A stretch of 64,000 nucleotides of DNA. It comes from Methylococcus sp. Mc7. GTDB taxonomy: Bacteria; Pseudomonadota; Gammaproteobacteria; Methylococcales; Methylococcaceae. The stretch lies in NCBI RefSeq assembly GCF_019285515.1, contig NZ_CP079095.1:3690501-3754500 (forward strand). Direction: 5' to 3'. A program made the position numbers and the translations under genes. Below the pieces are notes generated by a model that did no database searches, had not been told where the DNA came from, and saw only the letters and a program-made list of their open reading frames with translations. Positions 1-8,334 of the stretch are shown here, in pieces (within the stretch, counting starts at the first letter, position 1; each line of letters begins with the position of its first letter).

Positions 1-87
1 GTCGCGGCTGAGCCAGCCGGCATGCGCCAGCGCCTGGACCCAGGCGAGGACTTCGCTCCGGAGGGTCGAATATTCCTGCTGATTCAT
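1..87 (-). CDS. Start of a hypothetical protein, cut by the window edge
   Basis: Only the first 29 codons are present. The reading starts at the ATG whose complement is CAT at 85-87 and runs off the left edge with no stop. It begins MNQQEYSTLRSEV. The start lies 6 bp beyond the stop of the GTPase gene on the same strand, so the two are probably co-transcribed. The fragment is too short to assign a family. Tandem GTPase genes are common in this setting, so a second GTPase is possible, but nothing visible proves it. Confidence 0.5.
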   Translation of the reverse strand, partial: MNQQEYSTLRSEVLAWVQALAHAGWLSRD

Positions 88-93
88 GATTTC

Positions 94-1890
94 TCAGGAT
101 GTACCGGCGAGTTCCCGCTCCGCCGCTTCGATGGCGTCGACGGGAATGAAGAAACCGGTGTCGTAAGGCATGTCCTCGGGCAACCGGAGGAGAGTTGCCG
201 CGAGGTGATCGTCGAACAAACCACTCACGGCGGCGGCCTGGCGTATTTTCAGGTCCTCGGCGGCCCGCTGGACGTAGTGGCCCAGCGCGCTCTCGGTCAG
301 CAGCGAGGTGAGCGACAGGATGGCCGGAGCGATCACGAAATCCTGCAATCCGATCCCTCCCGTGTGCAGTCCGACCGCCAGTGCCGCCGCATCGGTGGTG
401 ACACGGGTGGCCCTGAGGCCGTTGAGCACCGCCGGATGTTCCCGCAGACGGTCGTACAGCGCATGCGCCGTCTTTTCGACTTCCGGCTCGAACTCCCGCG
501 CGTAGGCCGAGGCGGCCTGCGAGAAACGGCCGACGGCAACAGCTTGCCTCTGGCCGAGCTCGCGCCCCAGCGCCAGCCACCACTGCCGCGTTTCCGTCGC
601 GTTCTCGGCGGTCTCGGCCACCTCCTGGCGCAGCGTGAGCATGACGTGCAAGGCGGTCTGCTGCAGCACCGACTGCTCGCTGCCCAGATTTGCGGCATCG
701 GGCCGCCAGCGCCGTCCGAGCTGCCCGATCTGCCTGACCGGCCAGGTCATGATCCGTCGCATCTGCGTCAACACCCGCGCGACGCCGGGGATTTCCAGCA
801 GGGTCAGCAGTTCGGCCAGCGCGCGTTGGAAGGTCTCGTAATGATGGGGGTGGTCGAGATAGTCACGGCGGTAGATCCGGTTCGCCGAAACCACCGCCCG
901 GCCGACCAGGGCGCGCCAGTCCTCCTGAGCCTTCTGCTCCACGCGGACCGGCGCGAGCCAGTTTTCCCAATTCGCCCGCAGAAACCGTTGCAGCCCCAGG
1001 ATCTGGCGCGGCCGGCCCGTTTGCCGGAGGAGGGTCCGGGCTGCTGCGACCAGCGCGTCCACACCGGGAGGTTCGAGAGCGTCGGCGCCCAGATAGGGCA
1101 GGGCGACGATGGGAGGCGTGGCGTCGCGCCGCGCCTGGCGCCACTTCCCTGTCAGCGAACGTACCACCGTCTCAGCGGCCGCGGCGGGGGTCTTGTTCAG
1201 GCAGATGAGGCTGGGGATGCCGAGCGGCTCGATCATGGCCAGCAGTTCCCACACCGACTGGTCTGCATACTTGTCCTTGCTGAGCACACAGACCAGCAGA
1301 TCCGACAGGGCGATGGCCCGGAGCAGGCCGCCCCGGTACCGCTCCGAATCGATCGAATCGAAATCCGGCGTGTCCCACACGGTGACGGGACAGCCCAGCC
1401 GGGGAAGGCCGGCATGCGCCGGCTCGAAACCGAAAAACCGGAAATCCTCGGCGGGCAGCTCGGAAATTCGCCTCGGCTGCAGGGGCTCGAAGTACCGGAG
1501 CAGCGCGGAAACGGCCTCCCCCTCGCAGCCATAGGCGAATCCTTGTGGATGCCGGGTGAATCCCGCCAGCGGACTCGCCACGGCGGCATTCTCGCCCAGG
1601 AGCCAGTTGATCACGGAGCTCTTGCCGGCCTGTGTCGGGCCGATCACGGTGATCTGGGGCGGCGTTGCGCTCGACGCGAGCCAGCGCTGCCGCAGGTTCG
1701 CCAGTTGGAGCGAGTACAGGTTCCGGCGATGATCCGCGGGCCGGGCCGCGCCGGTTTTCGCCAGATGGTCGTCCTTGCGCACGTAGCATTTTTCCAGCTT
1801 GGCGAGGAACTGCCGAAGCGCTGGACCGCAAGGACCGTCGTCGGCGTTCACCTGCAAGGCATTACGGACCGGGCCGTCCTTCCTCATCAA
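94..1890 (-). CDS. Large P-loop GTPase (dynamin/Era-like GTP-binding protein)
   Basis: A 598-residue protein. The G1 P-loop GPTQAGKSS lies near residues 84-92, the G3 motif DTPDFD near 173-178, and the G4 motif NKT near 232-234, so it should bind and hydrolyse GTP. The remaining roughly 350 residues have no recognised enzyme domain. They are helical, with a hydrophobic stretch near residues 500-540 that could contact the membrane, as in dynamin-like GTPases. The first of two adjacent ATGs is used as start. The next gene begins 6 bp after its stop. The fold call is secure; the cellular role is unknown. Confidence 0.75.
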   Translation of the reverse strand: MMRKDGPVRNALQVNADDGPCGPALRQFLAKLEKCYVRKDDHLAKTGAARPADHRRNLYSLQLANLRQRWLASSATPPQITVIGPTQAGKSSVINWLLGENAAVASPLAGFTRHPQGFAYGCEGEAVSALLRYFEPLQPRRISELPAEDFRFFGFEPAHAGLPRLGCPVTVWDTPDFDSIDSERYRGGLLRAIALSDLLVCVLSKDKYADQSVWELLAMIEPLGIPSLICLNKTPAAAAETVVRSLTGKWRQARRDATPPIVALPYLGADALEPPGVDALVAAARTLLRQTGRPRQILGLQRFLRANWENWLAPVRVEQKAQEDWRALVGRAVVSANRIYRRDYLDHPHHYETFQRALAELLTLLEIPGVARVLTQMRRIMTWPVRQIGQLGRRWRPDAANLGSEQSVLQQTALHVMLTLRQEVAETAENATETRQWWLALGRELGQRQAVAVGRFSQAASAYAREFEPEVEKTAHALYDRLREHPAVLNGLRATRVTTDAAALAVGLHTGGIGLQDFVIAPAILSLTSLLTESALGHYVQRAAEDLKIRQAAAVSGLFDDHLAATLLRLPEDMPYDTGFFIPVDAIEAAERELAGTS

Positions 1891-2043
1891 AGGAGGCTCC
1901 CCCCTGCCGCAATGAGGGAGGTGGGGCCGGCGGTTTCCGGGTTTCGATGGGAGGGGCTGGAATACATGAGCGGTGAGGTGGTCGGGATGGGCGGGACGAA
2001 GCGGGCCTCGTGTCTGCGAATTTTAACGCGTTTGAGCGCGCGG

Positions 2044-2775
2044 TCAGCGGTTTTCGCGCAGCAGCACGTCCTTCGCCTGATTTATCTTGGCCGCGAGATA
2101 GTCCGATCCGCCCCGGTCGGGGTGCAGCTTCTGCATCAGCCGCCGATGCGCTTCGACGATGGCCTCGCGCTGCACGCCTTCCTTCAGCCCCAGTATCGCC
2201 AGCGCTTCGGCGCGGCTCATTTTGCCTGATTGCGACACGCCGGCAGCCGCATCCTCCGCCCCCGCGCCGGCCCGCCAGCCGGCCCCCATCACGCGGTCCA
2301 GGTAGGCCTCCAGCAGACGGGCGGATTCGGCATCGGCCCGCAGCAGGTCGGCATGGAGTTCCCGCAGATCCGCCGGACTCAGATCGTAGAGCTGGCGGCC
2401 GGCCTGCCTTCCGGCGAGCACCTCGCCCCGGATTTCCCCCGTGGTCAGGTCCAGGCGCATCCGCAGGAATGGCGTTTCCACCACCGATTCTCCCGCGGCG
2501 TCGATGGTTTTCCGGCGCCATAGCCGTTGCAGGATCGGCAGCAGGGGAATCAGGCCGGGCAGCAGCCGCAGCAAGGCCGCCAGCAAGGCGCCGGCGAGCG
2601 GCACGACCCAGCCGAGCCGGCCGGTGGCCGCCAGCCCCACGAACAGCAACAGAACGAGCCACAACGCGACCCGCCGAAGTCTCCCGGCCAGGGCGGGACC
2701 CATGGCGCGCAGAAAGGCTGCCAAAGCCGGCAGGACGAGCAGCAGGATCAGGAGCAGGAGGACGATCTGGATCAA
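2044..2775 (-). CDS. Membrane-anchored DnaJ-domain protein
   Basis: About 243 residues. The N-terminus is very hydrophobic ([15 protein letters not shown], then a second segment [15 protein letters not shown]), giving probably two or three membrane helices. The C-terminus is a short J-domain with the HPD signature ([19 protein letters not shown]), as in DjlA/Tim14-type co-chaperones that recruit DnaK to a membrane. The open frame runs back to 3240, but that extension is low-complexity Arg/Pro/Gly sequence antisense to nothing and overlapping the VWA gene. I chose the TTG at 2775, which overlaps the upstream TGA in a TTGA arrangement. The start is less sure than the domain call. Confidence 0.7.
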   Translation of the reverse strand: MIQIVLLLLILLLVLPALAAFLRAMGPALAGRLRRVALWLVLLLFVGLAATGRLGWVVPLAGALLAALLRLLPGLIPLLPILQRLWRRKTIDAAGESVVETPFLRMRLDLTTGEIRGEVLAGRQAGRQLYDLSPADLRELHADLLRADAESARLLEAYLDRVMGAGWRAGAGAEDAAAGVSQSGKMSRAEALAILGLKEGVQREAIVEAHRRLMQKLHPDRGGSDYLAAKINQAKDVLLRENR

Positions 2776-3479
2776 GGCTGACGCAACTGGCGGGTCAATT
2801 CGGGTATCTCCGCGTTCCCGCGCTCCGGCAGTGCCTGCATCGAATGGATGCCCCCCGCGGCATAGGCGGCCGCGGCCCGGAGCAGGCGGGCGAGGCGATC
2901 CGGGCTGCCGGCATCGAAGCGGGCATAGGCTCCGCGGCTCAATCGGGCAATCTTCCGGAATACGGCTTCGACTTCGGGCTCGTCGCCTTCCTGGAACATG
3001 AAGATGCGGACTCCGTGCAGGCCGAGTTCTCCGGCCAGGCCGCAAAGCACCGCGCCGTCCTCTTCCAGGGCGTCGCCGACGAACACGAGCGCGTTCACCG
3101 CCTGCCGCCGATTTTCCGCCAGCGCATGGCGCAGCACCCGGTCCAACTGGGTGTAGCCACTGACGCAGCCGATGCGCTCCATTTCCCGCCGCAGCGGCTC
3201 GGCCTCGGTATGCCAGGGCAGCGCTTCGAAGCCGTCGCATCCCTGGTAATAGCAGACCTGTATGGCCAGCCGGCCGGTTTCCGCCGCGACCTCGAACATC
3301 TGGGCCTGGAGGCGGGCGGCCCGGCGCCAGGTGGGTTCGCGACTCGCCGTGGCGTCGAGGGCAAAGATCAGACGGCCAGGGCTCGATGCCGGCTTGAGCT
3401 GCCGCACCGCGGCCATTTCGGCCAAAAAGGCATCGACGCCGGAAGCGCCTCCCTGGACCGCGGGACGCTTGTCGTTCAT
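2772..3479 (-). CDS. VWA-domain protein of unknown function
   Basis: A 235-residue soluble protein with a von Willebrand factor A fold. The sequence [11 protein letters not shown] near residues 38-48 is a variant metal-binding (MIDAS-like) motif, D-x-T-x-S instead of D-x-S-x-S. A later strand reads [14 protein letters not shown]. There is no signal peptide or membrane segment. It is translationally coupled to the membrane DnaJ gene downstream, which suggests the two work together, for example a VWA adaptor presenting a client to a membrane-bound J-protein. The pairing is seen in the sequence; the joint function is inference. Confidence 0.7.
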   Translation of the reverse strand: MNDKRPAVQGGASGVDAFLAEMAAVRQLKPASSPGRLIFALDATASREPTWRRAARLQAQMFEVAAETGRLAIQVCYYQGCDGFEALPWHTEAEPLRREMERIGCVSGYTQLDRVLRHALAENRRQAVNALVFVGDALEEDGAVLCGLAGELGLHGVRIFMFQEGDEPEVEAVFRKIARLSRGAYARFDAGSPDRLARLLRAAAAYAAGGIHSMQALPERGNAEIPELTRQLRQP

Positions 3480-3665
3480 GCGAAACCTCCGGCTCCGCCA
3501 GCCATTCGCGGATGTTTTCTCATCATGCGATACAGTGTACCGGAGACGCCGCTAGCCGTTGAATCCCGGCCGGAACCGCCCTCCTTGTTCGAAGATGGGG
3601 CAACATGGTAACGTGCGCGTACCCTGGGAAGGGGAGACTTGATCCCAAAGAGGAGGTAATAACGA

Positions 3666-4094
3666 ATGTCTAACGAAAACAATAGCGAAGGAACCGCTAA
3701 GCCAAGCATTTTAGACACGCTCAAGGCCAATCCGAAAGTGCTGTATGTGATCGGCGGGGCACTGGTCGTGATCCTGCTCGCCCTGGCCATGGGCGGTGGC
3801 GGGAACGGAGAGGTCCAGGTCAAGACCGCGGTCCAGGTCGGCCAGACGGTGGTGGTGTCCAACCCCAACGTGGGCGACTCCCAGCTGACCGCGGCGCCCG
3901 GACTGATGAACGTGGCCTCGGGGGAAGAAGAAAACGACGAGCAGAAGGTCTGCGTGGTGAAATCGGGTACCCGGGCAACGGTGGAAGAAGAATCGATCGT
4001 GGGCGCTTTGCCCTTCGTGAAGCTCAAGATCCTGGACGGTCCCTGCGAAGGCAAGAGCGGCTGGACTTCCAAGGTCAACGTGTCCGCGAATTGA
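3666..4094 (+). CDS. Small single-pass membrane protein, function unknown
   Basis: 142 residues. A polar N-terminus is followed by one membrane helix near residues 25-44 (VLYVIGGALVVILLALAM), then a glycine-rich linker and a C-terminal domain of about 90 residues that should face the periplasm. The C-terminal part has two cysteines (KVCVVKSG and DGPCEGK) and ends in short beta-rich segments resembling a bacterial SH3 fold (VKLKILDGP, GWTSKVNVS). A strong ribosome-binding site, AGGAGGT, lies about 9 bp before the ATG. It stands alone between two minus-strand genes. I do not recognise a family. Confidence 0.7.
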   Translation: MSNENNSEGTAKPSILDTLKANPKVLYVIGGALVVILLALAMGGGGNGEVQVKTAVQVGQTVVVSNPNVGDSQLTAAPGLMNVASGEEENDEQKVCVVKSGTRATVEEESIVGALPFVKLKILDGPCEGKSGWTSKVNVSAN

Positions 4095-4101
4095 GTGCTG
4101 T

Positions 4102-4141
4102 CGGCGATGGGTTGGGCAGGGGATTGAACCTCCCATCGCCG
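4102..4141. terminator. Hairpin between convergent genes, likely terminator
   Basis: CGGCGATGGG (4102-4111) pairs perfectly with CCCATCGCCG (4132-4141) around a 20-base loop. It sits just after the stop of the small membrane protein and before the stop of the opposing permease. No long T-run follows on the plus strand, only T-rich sequence (CCTTTTCCCTTCTCCTTTT), so it may be an imperfect or bidirectional terminator. Confidence 0.5.
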
Positions 4142-4170
4142 CTCCGAGCAAAGCCTTTTCCCTTCTCCTT

Positions 4171-6663
4171 TTAGGACAGGTCACGCAGGACGTCGTTGGG
4201 GCTCGTATTGACGACCCTGCGGACGCTCCATCGCCCCGCAAGTCCCACACTCATCGCGCCCAGGCAGGGCGCGGCGAGCCATAGCCAGGGGTGTGCCTGC
4301 GGCATCAGATTCATCACCCGGGAAAATACCACGGCACCGACCAGTTCGGCGCAGGCGGCGGCAAGGATACCGGCAAGAAACCCCAGGCTCGCGAACTCTA
4401 TCCACTGGCTCGTTTTCAGAAGCGGCGCCTCCGCGCCGATGGCCCGCAACAGGGCGTCCTCCCGCATCCGTTCCTCCGCCGTGGCGTGCACCGCCCCGAA
4501 GAGAACCGTGAAACCGGCAACCACCGCGAACCCCAGAACGACCTGGACCGCCAGCGTCACCTGCTGCAGGATCGATTGAAATTGTTTCAGCAGGGCGTCG
4601 ACATCCAGGAGGGTGATGCCCGGAAACGCCTTGACCAGGGCATTGAGCGCGGCGCTCCGCCCCGGAGGAACGTGAAAGCTGGTCAGATAGGTGCGCGGCT
4701 GGTCCTGCAGGCTGCCGGGCGAAAATATCATGTAGAAATTCGGGGTCATGGCGTCCCAGCGAACGCTGCGTATGCTTTCGACCGTCGCTTCCACACGGGC
4801 GCCGGCGACATCGAACGTAAGCTGGGCACCGGTGCGGATGCCCAGTTCAGCGGCAAGCTTCTCCTCCACCGACACCCGTTGAGGAACACCCGACCACCAG
4901 CGGCCCCGGACGATGCGGTTGCCGGAAGGCGGGACCTCGCTCCAGGTCAGGCTGAAGTCCCGCTCGATGGCAGCTTCGGCCTGGGAATCCTTCGGCGCGA
5001 GCTTCCGTGCGTCGATCCCGTCCACACTTACCAGACGCCCCCGAACGATGGGATAGAGCTCGCCGCTTTCGATCGATTCGGCCGCAAGGGAGTGCCGGAA
5101 CCGGTCCAGTTCGGCCTCCTGCAGATTGAGCGCGAAATAGTTGGGTGCATCGTCCGGCAGCTGTCGCTTCCATTCGGACACGAGTTCGTTCTGTACGATG
5201 TAGCTGATCAGCATGGCGGCCATGGCCAGCCCGAACCCTATGATCTGAAACGAGGCGAGCCGCCGCCGGCGCAACAGATTGTGCAGGCCGAGACGCCAGA
5301 TCAGAGGACGCCGCCGCAGCAGCGCCGGCAGCAAGCGCAGAATACCGCCGAGGCACAGGCGGAAGCCCGCCAGCGCCGCCGCGCCGCCCGTGAGGATGAG
5401 CGCTACCAGCGCGGGGTCGCGGGCGGGCCGCAACAGGAGGGCGCCCAAGGCCAGGATGGCGAACCCAAGGCTGAGCCAGACGCTGGGCGGGGTGGGCCCG
5501 AGGTCGCGCCGCAGGACTCGCAGCGGCGGCACACGCATCAGCCTCGGCAACGGCGGGATGGCGAATCCAGCGAGGACCACCAGTCCCATCAGCGGCGCGG
5601 TCAGCAACCCCTCCAGCCCCGGCTGGGCCAGGCTGTGGGGCAGGAGTCCCGCGACCGACCGGGCGATGCCGGCCTGGACGAGATAGCCGAGGGCGCTGCC
5701 GAGCACCGTGCCGGGCAGGCCCACACTCACCAGGACGAAGGCATAGATCGCCAGGATGTCGTTCTTCCCCGCCCCCATGCATTTGAGCAGGGCGGTCGTA
5801 TCGGAATGACGCTCGGTGTAACGCCGGGCGCTCATACCGATCGCCACTCCCGCGATCAACACGACCATCACGCTGGTCATGCCGAGGTAGCGGTCGGCGC
5901 GGTTCAATGCGGTGCCGACCTCGGGACGGTCCTCGTGCACGTCCAGCAGCCGGTCGCCACGCTGCAAACGGGGCTTGAGCCAGGTCTTGAACCGCCCCAC
6001 GGCGGCGTCCTCCCCCGCGAACATGTCGTAGTAGTGCACCCGGCTGCCGGGCTGAATGACCCGAGTGGCCGGCAGATCCCCGAGGTTCATGATCACGCGC
6101 GGCGAGAGGCTGTAAAGGTCCCCGCGCCGGTCCGGCTCATGCGTGAGGAGCCGCTCGATGCGGAATTGCGCGCTGCCGACCGTGAGCGGAGCACCGATCG
6201 TGAGACCAAGGGTACCCAGCACCCGGGATTCGACCCATACCGTGCCCGGTTGCGGGATGTCCCTCGCCGGCTTTTCGTCCGCCGCTTCCCCAGCCCGGGT
6301 GCGGAGTTCGCCGCGCAAGGGGTAGGCAGGGCTCACCGCCTTGATCCCTCCCAGCAAAATCTGGTCGTTCTCCATGAGCACGCTGGGGAACTCCACGCTG
6401 GCCGCGTGCTTCAAGCCCAGGATCTCCGATTGCTCGATCCACTCCGGCGGAATCTTGCGATGGCTCGCCAGCGTCAGGTCGCCGGCGATGAACTCCGCCG
6501 CATGGTCGACCATGGTGCGGGCCAGCCGATCGCCGAACAACTGGGTGGCGGCGGTGGCGGCCACGGCGATCACCAGGGCGACGAGCAGGACGCCAAGTTC
6601 GCCGCCCCGCCAGTCACGTCTGGCAAGCCGCCAGGCCAGGCGGAAATTGCGGGCGGCGCTCAT
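4171..6663 (-). CDS. ybbP: ABC transporter permease, FtsX-like (YbbP type)
   Basis: About 830 residues. One N-terminal membrane helix (GVLLVALVIAVAATAATQLF) is followed by a large periplasmic domain. Two FtsX-type blocks of membrane helices come next, around residues 260-520 and near the C-terminus. This is the layout of the YbbP family of ten-helix exporters related to LolCE. The frame opens further upstream, but the ATG at 6663 overlaps the stop of the ATPase gene as ATGA and gives the expected start MSAARNFRLAWRLARRDWR. The order ybbA-ybbP, divergent from tesA, is conserved in E. coli and relatives. The substrate is unknown; export or extraction of lipids or lipoproteins is the family expectation. 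Confidence 0.9.
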   Translation of the reverse strand: MSAARNFRLAWRLARRDWRGGELGVLLVALVIAVAATAATQLFGDRLARTMVDHAAEFIAGDLTLASHRKIPPEWIEQSEILGLKHAASVEFPSVLMENDQILLGGIKAVSPAYPLRGELRTRAGEAADEKPARDIPQPGTVWVESRVLGTLGLTIGAPLTVGSAQFRIERLLTHEPDRRGDLYSLSPRVIMNLGDLPATRVIQPGSRVHYYDMFAGEDAAVGRFKTWLKPRLQRGDRLLDVHEDRPEVGTALNRADRYLGMTSVMVVLIAGVAIGMSARRYTERHSDTTALLKCMGAGKNDILAIYAFVLVSVGLPGTVLGSALGYLVQAGIARSVAGLLPHSLAQPGLEGLLTAPLMGLVVLAGFAIPPLPRLMRVPPLRVLRRDLGPTPPSVWLSLGFAILALGALLLRPARDPALVALILTGGAAALAGFRLCLGGILRLLPALLRRRPLIWRLGLHNLLRRRRLASFQIIGFGLAMAAMLISYIVQNELVSEWKRQLPDDAPNYFALNLQEAELDRFRHSLAAESIESGELYPIVRGRLVSVDGIDARKLAPKDSQAEAAIERDFSLTWSEVPPSGNRIVRGRWWSGVPQRVSVEEKLAAELGIRTGAQLTFDVAGARVEATVESIRSVRWDAMTPNFYMIFSPGSLQDQPRTYLTSFHVPPGRSAALNALVKAFPGITLLDVDALLKQFQSILQQVTLAVQVVLGFAVVAGFTVLFGAVHATAEERMREDALLRAIGAEAPLLKTSQWIEFASLGFLAGILAAACAELVGAVVFSRVMNLMPQAHPWLWLAAPCLGAMSVGLAGRWSVRRVVNTSPNDVLRDLS

Positions 6664-7385
6664 GACTCGAGGATCCGCCCGGCCTCCAGCCGGATCAGGC
6701 GGTCGCAACGCGAGGCGAGGCGGGCGTCGTGCGTCACCAGGACCAGCGTCGTGCAATGCTCGTGGTTGAGATCGAACAGCATGTCGATGACGGTCTGGCT
6801 GGTGCGGTCGTCGAGATTCCCGGTCGGCTCGTCGGCGAAAAGGATCGCCGGCACCGTGACGAAGGCGCGGGCCAACGCCACTCGCTGCTGCTCCCCACCG
6901 GACAACTGGCGGGGATAGTGGCCCAGACGATGCTGGAGCCCGACCCGGGACAGCATCCGGCGCGCCCGGTCCTGGGCTTCGTCGAGACGGCCGGCGAGCT
7001 CCATCGGCAGCATGACGTTTTCCAGGGCGGTGAAACTCGGCAGGAGCTGGAACGACTGGAATACGAAGCCGACCCGCTGCGCCCTCAGCCGCGCCAAGGC
7101 GTCTTCGTCCAGGTGTGAAAGGCGGCGGCCGTCGAGCTCGATCTCGCCTGCTGACGGTCGGTCGAGCCCGGCGAGCAGGCCGAGCAGGGTCGACTTGCCG
7201 GAACCGGAGGTGCCGACGATCCCGACGCTCTCGCCCGGTTTGATCGCCAGGTCCACACCTGTCAAGATATCGAGCCTTTCACCGGCGTTCTCGACCCATT
7301 TGCCCACCTGTTTCGCCATGATCAAAGCGCGCTCGCTCCCCGGTCCGGCATCGTTGCTGTTCTTGTCCATCATGTCTGGTTTCAT
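6660..7385 (-). CDS. ybbA: ABC transporter ATP-binding protein (YbbA type)
   Basis: A 241-residue ATPase with Walker A GTSGSGKST, signature LSGGEQQRVALARA, Walker B ILFADEPTGNLD and the switch histidine in LVTHDARL. These are hallmarks of the LolD/MacB/YbbA export subfamily. It drives the adjacent FtsX-like permease, with which it overlaps by 4 bp. The start is uncertain. The ATG at 7385 gives a 22-residue polar extension that overlaps the tesA coding region on the other strand. The ATG at 7319 gives MAKQVGKW and would leave the two start codons almost back to back. Confidence 0.9.
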   Translation of the reverse strand: MKPDMMDKNSNDAGPGSERALIMAKQVGKWVENAGERLDILTGVDLAIKPGESVGIVGTSGSGKSTLLGLLAGLDRPSAGEIELDGRRLSHLDEDALARLRAQRVGFVFQSFQLLPSFTALENVMLPMELAGRLDEAQDRARRMLSRVGLQHRLGHYPRQLSGGEQQRVALARAFVTVPAILFADEPTGNLDDRTSQTVIDMLFDLNHEHCTTLVLVTHDARLASRCDRLIRLEAGRILES

Positions 7386-7980
7386 CTTGGGATTTCCCCC
7401 TCCTGCGGATTCCGCCGAGGCGACTTCGGTGCTCGTCGTAGGCGACAGCCTCAGTGCCGGCTACGGCCTGGCGGACAACGGCAAGGGGTGGGTGGCATTG
7501 TTGGAGGAAAAACTGCGGGCCCGGAACATCGCCGTGGTCAACGCCAGTATTCCCGGTGATACCAGCGCCGGCGGGCTGGCCCGCCTGCCACCGGCGCTGG
7601 CCGCGCACAGCCCCCGGATCGTGATCCTGGAACTCGGCGCCAACGACGGCCTGCGCGGACTGCCGCCGGCTGCACTGAAAGCCAACCTCGGCGCCATGAT
7701 CGATCAGGCGCGGTCGGCCGGGGCGCAGGTCCTGGTCCTGGGCATGAAGCTTCCGCCGAATTATGGTGGCCGCTATGCGGAAGCCTTCGAACGGGTGTAC
7801 CAGGAACTCGCCGAGGAGAAAAAAGTCCAGGTCCTGCCATTTTTTCTCGACGGGGTAGGGGGCAACGACCACCTGCTGCAATCCGACGGTCTGCACCCGA
7901 ACGCCGAAGCGCAACCCTTCCTGATGGAAAACGTGCTCGAGAAACTCGACCCCATACTGATTTCAATCAAACAACCATGA
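7318..7980 (+). CDS. tesA: Periplasmic SGNH esterase / lysophospholipase L1 (acyl-CoA thioesterase I)
   Basis: 220 residues. An N-terminal signal peptide (MIKAR, then a hydrophobic core ending near residue 25) precedes the four SGNH blocks. Block I is VVGDSLSAGYG with the nucleophile Ser; block II has the glycine in SIPGDTSAGG; block III is ELGANDGLRG with Asn; block V is SDGLHPNAE with catalytic Asp and His. Family members hydrolyse lysophospholipids, acyl thioesters and some esters in the periplasm. The gene is divergent from ybbA-ybbP, the same neighbourhood as in E. coli. The open frame extends back to 7012, but only the ATG at 7318 gives a signal peptide. The next ATG (7372) would truncate it. 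Confidence 0.92.
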   Translation: MIKARSLPGPASLLFLSIMSGFILGFPPPADSAEATSVLVVGDSLSAGYGLADNGKGWVALLEEKLRARNIAVVNASIPGDTSAGGLARLPPALAAHSPRIVILELGANDGLRGLPPAALKANLGAMIDQARSAGAQVLVLGMKLPPNYGGRYAEAFERVYQELAEEKKVQVLPFFLDGVGGNDHLLQSDGLHPNAEAQPFLMENVLEKLDPILISIKQP

Positions 7981-8330
7981 CGACAGAAGAACTCATTGCC
8001 CGCGTACGGCAAGGCGACCGCATCGCCTTCAACGACGCCATCCAGGCGATCGACTCAGCTTATCATTTCACTCCCACGGAATTTCGCAACGGGCTGGGGA
8101 ATGACGCCGTGATCAATCCGGCCGGCACCAACTCGGGTTCGTGCAAGATTTTCGGTTTCGCCCGACTGCATGGGCTGTCGGCCGCCGAAACCCTCGCACT
8201 GTTCGGCGACTACTACTGGCAGGACGTACTCGGGCGTCCCGACGGCGACGACCATCGCAACATCCGGGCTTTCATGAAATACGGCTGGGAGGGGATCGAC
8301 TTTCCGGAAAGTCCTCTGGCACCGCGCTGA
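7977..8330 (+). CDS. HopJ-family protein
   Basis: 117 residues. The conserved blocks include DSAYHFTPTEF, NPAGTNSGSCKIFGFA and a C-terminal FMKYGWEGIDFP. This is the HopJ type III effector family, named after Pseudomonas syringae but found in many bacteria without type III secretion. No molecular function is established. It overlaps the tesA stop by 4 bp (ATGA), so it is translationally coupled to tesA. It has no signal peptide, so it is probably cytoplasmic. There is no type III secretion gene in the window, so an effector role is unlikely here. Confidence 0.85.
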   Translation: MTTEELIARVRQGDRIAFNDAIQAIDSAYHFTPTEFRNGLGNDAVINPAGTNSGSCKIFGFARLHGLSAAETLALFGDYYWQDVLGRPDGDDHRNIRAFMKYGWEGIDFPESPLAPR

Positions 8331-8334
8331 GCCG

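Noticed and set aside
4291..6918. 875-codon plus-strand frame
   Set aside because: Antisense to the ABC permease and ATPase, with no recognisable domain and Arg/Gln/His-rich composition.
7977..8330. HopJ-like protein as a type III secreted effector
   Set aside because: The family is widespread in bacteria without type III secretion, the gene is coupled to tesA, and no secretion genes are present.
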